A DNA stretch of 64,000 bases from assembly GCA_013399305.1 (NCBI GenBank), contig VXAI01000165.1:1025146-1089145 (forward strand). Direction: 5' to 3'. Made by a program: the position numbers and the translations under genes. The stretch's first letter is position 1. Every line of letters begins with the position of its first letter. Source of the DNA: Rostratula benghalensis. Lineage: Eukaryota > Chordata > Aves > Charadriiformes > Rostratulidae. Under the pieces are notes generated by a model. That model had not been told where the DNA came from and searched no databases. It saw only the letters and a list, made by a program, of their open reading frames with translations. This document shows, one piece after another, positions 58,564 to 64,000 of this stretch.

Positions 58564-59635
58564 TGCTTGTCAGGAAGGAGTTTGAGATTTCTTTTTTTTT
58601 TTTTTTTTTTTTATTTCTTTCAGCTGCCACATCTTTTGGCACCATCCTTTTTTTTTTTTTTTTTTTTTGGAGGCTCCAGAGCAGTGCAAACATGAGTGCA
58701 ATCACAAGAGTTGGAAAAGGAACAGCCTGAGCCCACATTGCTGAGCTTGAGACACCCACCTGGAAACTCTTGAGAAAAATATCCACTGCCTATGCTCCTT
58801 GCTTAATACTCTTCATTTTTTTTTTTTTTTTTTTTTCCCAGCCCACTCCCAACCAGAAGAATGTATTTAGCATTTTTTTTTTTTTTTTTTTTAATTCCTC
58901 TGTAAGGAAATAATGTGTCCCACACATAGCACCAATTTACTTCACATAATTTGTGTGCTAGTTGGACTGTGCTGAGCTGTGGGCTTTTTTTTTTTTTTTT
59001 TTTTGCACGTAGCAAATATGGACAGACCCACACTGAAACGTTTTTTTTTTTTTTTTTTTTTTCCTCTGACCAGACTCAAGAGAAAGACCCTGCTCCTTTT
59101 TTTTTTTTTTTTTTTTATTGATAAGAAGCAGCTGTGGGAGGTGGTGTCTGCCTTTTTTTTTTTTTTTTTTTTAGGACAAATTTTGAGCCCAAATACACAA
59201 GGGAACAATTTTTTTTTTTTTTTTTTTTCATAATTACTTGCGTCCTACTGTTGAATGCATCTAATTTTTTTTTTTTTTTTTTTTCATGGTAATGAAATAC
59301 ACAGTTTAGCCTGGTGGCCCTTTTTTTTTTTTTTTTTTTTGGACCTTGACATGAAAAGACTGCTCAATCTGTTACGTTTTTTTTTTTTTTTTTTTTCAGG
59401 GCTTCCTTAGGCTGTGGTCAAATAGAAGTGTGTTTTTTTTTTTTTTTTTTTTTCCCTCTTTGGCTGCATTTGGGTCAGCTTAGTGGTACCCAAATCAGAC
59501 CAAGTGCCCTCTTCAGTACAACTGCTGTAAATTTTTGATTGGTTTTTTTTTTTTTTTTTTTTTTTGTTTCAGAAGACCCAAGTAATGACCTTCATTTTGG
59601 TTTTTTTTTTTTTTTTTTTTGTAAAGCAAGACTTA

Positions 59636-59703
59636 GAATCATAGAATTGTCTAGATTTTTTTTTTTTTTTTTTTTTATTTAGTCCAACCATCAACCTAAT
59701 CCA
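59636..59703 (-). repeat. CR1 LINE 3' end overwritten by one T block
   Basis: AGAATCATAGAATTGTCTAG, T20 (59657-59676), then ATTTAGTCCAACCATCAACC. Against the reverse complement of the copy at 41555-41702 the block replaces 41657-41676, exactly 20 bases. Confidence 0.85.
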
Positions 59704-60012
59704 AATAAAAAATTTTTTTTTTTTTTTTTTTTAGGATCCACATCTGGAATTTGTCCAAGTTGGAAGGATTTTTTTTTTTTTTTTTTTTTGTTTCAAAGGG
59801 TGACTTGAATCTTGTTTCAATGATTGCTTTTGGGGATAACATTTAGGGCTTGCCCATGGAATGAATGACGTTGGGATGTGTTTTTTTTTTTTTTTTTTTT
59901 AGCCCACCTGGTCCTACAGCAGACTGAGTCACACTCTTTTTTTTTTTTTTTTTTTTAGGGAAACAATGCCTTGCTACTTGGGCCCCTTACCATTTTTTTT
60001 TTTTTTTTTTTT

Positions 60013-60465
60013 AATGGGTCCGGAGAAGGGCAATGGAGCTGGTGAGGGTTTTTTTTTTTTTTTTTTTTGAATTGCAGCTGAGGGAGCTGGGGTTGTTCAG
60101 CCTGTTTTTTTTTTTTTTTTTTTTAGACTTTGCTCTTTACAGCTCCCTGAATGGAGAGTGTTTTTTTTTTTTTTTTTTTTCTTCTCCCAAGTCACAGGTG
60201 ATGGGACAAGAGGAAATTTTTTTTTTTTTTTTTTTTGATAGTTTAGCACGGATATTGAGGAACACTTTTTACTTTTTTTTTTTTTTTTTTTTTTGGAATA
60301 GGCTGTCAAGGGAAGTGGTTGAGGCACCTTTTTTTTTTTTTTTTTTTTGATGGGTTGACATAGGGTTTAGTGATGGTTTTTGTCTTTTTTTTTTTTTTTT
60401 TTTTACTAGATGATCTTGAAGGTCCCTTCCAGCCTAGACAATTCTATGATTCTATGATTCTAAGA
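60013..60465 (+). repeat. CR1 LINE fragment overwritten by seven T blocks
   Basis: The 36-base pieces follow CR1 order: GAAGGGCAATGGAGCTGGTG, GCTGAGGGAGCTGGGGTTGT, TCTTTACAGCTCCCTGAATG, CTTCTCCCAAGTCACAGGTG, GGAAGTGGTTGAGGCACC, GGGTTTAGTGATGGTTTTTG, and the tail ATTCTATGATTCTATGATTC. Blocks start at 60049, 60105, 60161, 60217, 60273, 60329 and 60385. The element keeps its normal length, which shows that T replaced and did not add sequence. Confidence 0.95.
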
Positions 60466-62868
60466 GCAAAGACAGGATGAAGAAGAAGCACATGAATTTT
60501 TTTTTTTTTTTTTTTTGTTGGTGAGGATCTCAAAACCTCTGCTTTGCTCAATTTTTTTTTTTTTTTTTTTTTTTGCAGCACACATTTATGCAATACATTC
60601 TCACAGTTTTTTTTTTTTTTTTTTTTTTTGGTCAGATTGCCAAGATGGTCTCCCTACATGCTGTTTTTTTTTTTTTTTTTTTTTATCTCTTCAACTTTGG
60701 GGATAGCCAAGGAAATACCCTTTTTTTTTTTTTTTTTTTTGTGCAATACCTTTCTTGCTCCTTTGTGTTGAGCATCTTTTTTTTTTTTTTTTTTTTGGAA
60801 ACAAAATAAATCTCAAAAAGACTCAGAAAGGTTTTTTTTTTTTTTTTTTTTTAGGGGGAACCCACTAACCCAAAGGCAAGGGCTTCCTTGACCCTCTGTC
60901 TGTGTCCCACTCACTTGTGGTAACACCAAGTTGTGAGGCTCTTTTTTTTTTTTTTTTTTTTTTTAACCAACTCCAACATGAGGGCCAAATCTTCAGCCAG
61001 TTTTTTTTTTTTTTTTTTTTACATCGAGAGCTATAAAGCGTCTGGGGTCTAGGCTCTTTTTTTTTTTTTTTTTTTTCTGGAAAAGACCTAGGAGAATTTT
61101 GATCCATTTGTCTTTTTTTTTTTTTTTTTTTTCTCACAGTGACGTTCTCTTGGTCCTCCCTATCTTATTTTTTTTTTTTTTTTTTTTTCCCCAAGGTGCT
61201 TTTTGGGGGGATTCTTTTCAGCTATTTTTTTTTTTTTTTTTTTTACAGATGAACACAGCAGAGTCAGTAGCCGGGAAACAAATCAAGCTCCTTAGGTGTG
61301 GAAGCACAAGTTTGGACCCCCCGCACCCCATGAATGTTTTTTTTTTTTTTTTTTTTTTTTGCCCTAGAAGCAAATACCATTCCTTCCCCACATTTTTTTT
61401 TTTTTTTTTTTTAGTGATTTTCCTTAGATTTTTGAAAATGGTCCATCTTTTTTTTTTTTTTTTTTTTTTTTCCTCACGTTACGGCTTGGCATTGAGTGCT
61501 CCAGTTTTTTTTTTTTTTTTTTTTAGACAGCCTTTATTGTTTTTCAGCATTGTAAAGATATTTTTTTTTTTTTTTTTTTTTCCACCCACTGCTAACCTTT
61601 CTGAGGGCATGAAGTGTTTTTTTTTTTTTTTTTTTTCAGGCAATGGGGAAAGAAGCTGTCTTTTCTTCTCTGTTTTTTTTTTTTTTTTTTTTATCTATCT
61701 ATGGCATTCAGATGAAAACCTGTGCCAAGCTGTGTTGGCTTTGGGGCAATGGGGGCTTCAACATTCAGTCCTTGCTGCTTGTGTTTTTTTTTTTTTTTTT
61801 TTTTGGATCCAGCTCTTATTGGGGTGAAGGAGTGAGGACTTGTGGTGATTCACATGGACTGAAAGAGCGTTGGGCCAGAAGAGATATGGGAATGCTTTTT
61901 TTTTTTTTTTTTTTTTAAATTGCCTTAGGAAGTCTGCACATGAAAGTGTGATTTTTTTTTTTTTTTTTTTTTGTGGGTATGACAAGGAATGTAAGGGAAA
62001 ACCAGAGGTTTTTTTTTTTTTTTTTTTTTTGGGCTCCATATCTTAATCAATACTCAATTTTGGCTTTTTTTTTTTTTTTTTTTTCTGAAACAACCCAAAG
62101 TGTTTCATTCTCAGGCACAATTTTTTTTTTTTTTTTTTTTCAAGGGCAACTTTCTGGTGACCCCATTGTATGGAGCTTTTTTTTTTTTTTTTTTTTACTG
62201 AAATTCAAAACAAAGAAAACTTGACAGCAGGATTTTTTTTTTTTTTTTTTTTATCTCCCCCTGGAAATTGCCTGAAGGACAAACTGAGTTTTTTTTTTTT
62301 TTTTTTTTCCTGAGCTGACAGTCTGCATTGAGGCTGCTGCTTTTTTTTTTTTTTTTTTTTTTTTTTTGAAAACATCAGAAGCCAAGTCTTGAGTTTGTGC
62401 TTTTTTTTTTTTTTTTTTTTACTGTTGCTGAAGTACACTGATATTTTTTTTTTCCCTTTTTTTTTTTTTTTTTTTTCATTTGGAGAGGCAGACACAATTT
62501 TGGATACCTGTCTTTTTTTTTTTTTTTTTTTTCAGTTCTTTGCAGCCCAGTTTTCTTTTGTAGGTTTGTTTTTTTTTTTTTTTTTTTTAGGCATAATTTT
62601 AGATCAATGAATTTCTGCTGCTCATTTTTTTTTTTTTTTTTTTTTGTCCTCTACTCGTGTGGCTACATGACTGCTTCTTTTTTTTTTTTTTTTTTTTTTT
62701 TTCTGAACTGAAATTGTGTAACTGTGTCTGAAAAGATTTTTTTTTTTTTTTTTTTTTGGGGATAAAAGCTCTCACTGCAGGAACAGCAAGCCTTTTTTTT
62801 TTTTTTTTTTTTCATAGCAGCACATGGGCATGCTCATTTCTAGCCTGGTTTTTTTTTTTTTTTTTTTT

Positions 62869-63072
62869 AATACTGGCCTCTTGGTTTGATTTGGAGCTTG
62901 GCTGCTGCCAGGGACCACAGCAGGGTCCTGGTGAAATCCAAAACTGGGTAATGAGAATTTTGTGAGCCACAAAATATGGATGCTGCAGAGCCAGCTGAGC
63001 CTGGGCCCAAGCTGATGGAGGATGTACTGTGGCTGCAGCCCACTGGATCAGCTGTGGCTTTCTGAGCCCTGA
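62869..63072. other. Unaltered stretch with three empty grid slots
   Basis: Unique sequence (slots 62905, 62961 and 63017 empty). No gene recognised. Confidence 0.5.
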
Positions 63073-63708
63073 TTTTTTTTTTTTTTTTTTTTACAAAATG
63101 ATCCCCTGCACTGAGTAAGTGCCAGGCTTTTTTTTTTTTTTTTTTTTTCCCACCAGATGGGCAGAACTGCTGGTTGGGATGGCATTTTTTTTTTTTTTTT
63201 TTTTCCTGCCCTTTTACTGATTTAGTCAGAAATTTGGAATGGGGACCTATTCCACTCCCTTTCACAGTCTCAAGTCACCCAGCTCCTCTTTGCTATTTTT
63301 TTTTTTTTTTTTTTTTATCGCCTCTCCAGATCACTCGTTACCCACCTCTTTCTTTTTTTTTTTTTTTTTTTTAGCCTGGTGAGCCCACGATACATCCCCC
63401 TGGGCCTTTCCTGGCGCCTTCTGATGGCTAAAGGTTTTCCTCCATTCCCTTTGTTTCCACCTGATTTTTTTTTTTTTTTTTTTTACATGGTTTTAATGTG
63501 GTGCATGAAGTAGCCAGGGGTTTTTTTTTTTTTTTTTTTTTGTTTTAGCAATCACATTTGATGATCAAAGCACGAGTTTTTTTTTTTTTTTTTTTTCATA
63601 TAGAGGAGGTTCATTGCTGGCTTCTCCAAACTTTTTTTTTTTTTTTTTTTTTTGTTTTCCAGCTTCATTACACCTTTACTAACTTTGATTTTTTTTTTTT
63701 TTTTTTTT

Positions 63709-63968
63709 TGTCTCCCCTTCCCCTACCCGCCCCCCCCTTTTCCTTTTTTTTTTTTTTTTTTTTTTTTCCTTCTTCTCCTTTTCCCTTTCCCTTCTCCTTC
63801 TTTTTTTTTTTTTTTTTTTTCCTTCCCTTTTCTCCTTCCCTTTTCTTCTCCTTTCCTTTTTTTTTTTTTTTTTTTTTTCTCCTTCCCTTTTCCTCTTCCC
63901 CTTCCCTCTCCCTTTTTTTTTTTTTTTTTTTTCTTCTCCCCTCTCCCTTTCCCTCTTCTTCCCACTAG
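63709..63968 (+). repeat. Polypyrimidine (C/T) low-complexity tract
   Basis: The pieces between T blocks are almost purely C and T here (CCTTCCCTTTTCTCCTTCCC, CTCCCTTTCCCTCTTCTTCC). The underlying sequence is a natural pyrimidine tract of about 250 bases; its true content under the T blocks at 63745, 63801, 63857 and 63913 is unknown. Confidence 0.85.
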
Positions 63969-64000
63969 TTTTTTTTTTTTTTTTTTTTAAAGGGAGTCCT

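Larger units (their letters stand above)
51985..63988. repeat. 56-base-periodic comb of 20-T blocks
   Basis: Pure T20 blocks start at 51985 + 56k, for k from 0 to 214. I checked every slot by eye: 149 are filled and 66 are not. Runs longer than 20 occur only where a natural T abuts. The 36-base stretches between blocks are not repeats of each other. They read as continuous unique bird sequence including CR1 copies. Comparison with intact CR1 shows substitution of 20 bases in place, not insertion. Empty slots: 52489; 53385-54897 (28 slots); 55289; 56073-56465 (8); 56577; 56745-57193 (9); 57305; 57585; 58033; 58705; 58761; 58929; 59489; 59825; 60441; 60889; 61281; 61729; 61841; 62905; 62961; 63017; 63241; 63409. 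It continues to the window edge. Probably not biological. Confidence 0.97.

Noticed and set aside
51985..63988. CRISPR-like layout: identical 20-base units separated by unique 36-base pieces
   Set aside because: The units are homopolymer T, the pieces join into continuous bird sequence including CR1 copies, the genome is eukaryotic, and comparison with intact CR1 shows in-place substitution.
51985..63988. Poly-T tracts as nucleosome-excluding elements or a 56-bp satellite
   Set aside because: A satellite would have related units, and these are unrelated. The exact register and the loss of 20 bases at each block are not explained by selection for T tracts.
52010..63990. Open frames rich in runs of Phe or Lys (for example 61099-61827 and 63558-63968 on +, 52255-52467 on -)
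   Set aside because: The T20 blocks contain no stop codon in any frame on either strand, so they stretch chance frames. The residues between blocks show no family.

Overview
The window looks like bird nuclear DNA. It holds one recognisable gene, an intact run of THAP12 exons, in about 40 kb of mostly non-coding sequence peppered with 5'-truncated CR1 retrotransposons (LINEs whose 3' ends carry ATTCTATG- or ATTCTGTG-type octamer tails). I count over 30 CR1 pieces of several kinds on both strands. That density is high for a bird and would fit a CR1-rich lineage such as woodpeckers or hornbill relatives, but this is inference from density only.

Layout. 1-5 kb: CR1 fragments, a G-rich degenerate repeat, and a perfect 40-bp inverted repeat with arms at 3766 and 4778. 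6.07-10.96 kb: THAP12 exons on the + strand (6071-6191, 7624-7731, 8703-8739, 9014-10962) with consensus splice sites and an open frame. The first exon, carrying the start codon and the first two zinc-binding cysteines, is not in the window and should lie upstream. A 3' UTR with two AATAAA signals follows. 12-45 kb: intergenic DNA with about 25 CR1 fragments, the longest at 22.2-23.4 kb retaining part of the reverse transcriptase with a damaged catalytic box. Two N gaps (14338-14512, 27147-27211) lie in or next to CR1 copies. 45-51.9 kb: intergenic sequence in which I recognise nothing.

52-64 kb: a strictly periodic comb of T tracts. From 51985 to the window's end, pure runs of 20 T sit on one 56-base grid: every run starts at 51985 + 56k. 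Of 215 grid slots, 149 are filled and 66 are not, and the phase never slips, even across empty stretches of 1.6 kb. The 36-base pieces between are ordinary unique bird sequence. Where CR1 copies cross the comb, alignment to intact copies elsewhere in the window shows that each T run REPLACES exactly 20 bases and does not insert any. The comb begins just after a single N (51971) that marks a contig overlap. No known biological process overwrites 20 of every 56 bases in fixed register, so I read this as a data-processing artefact or a deliberate mark. It is nevertheless the strongest unexplained signal here. All poly-Phe and poly-Lys reading frames in this part are its by-products.
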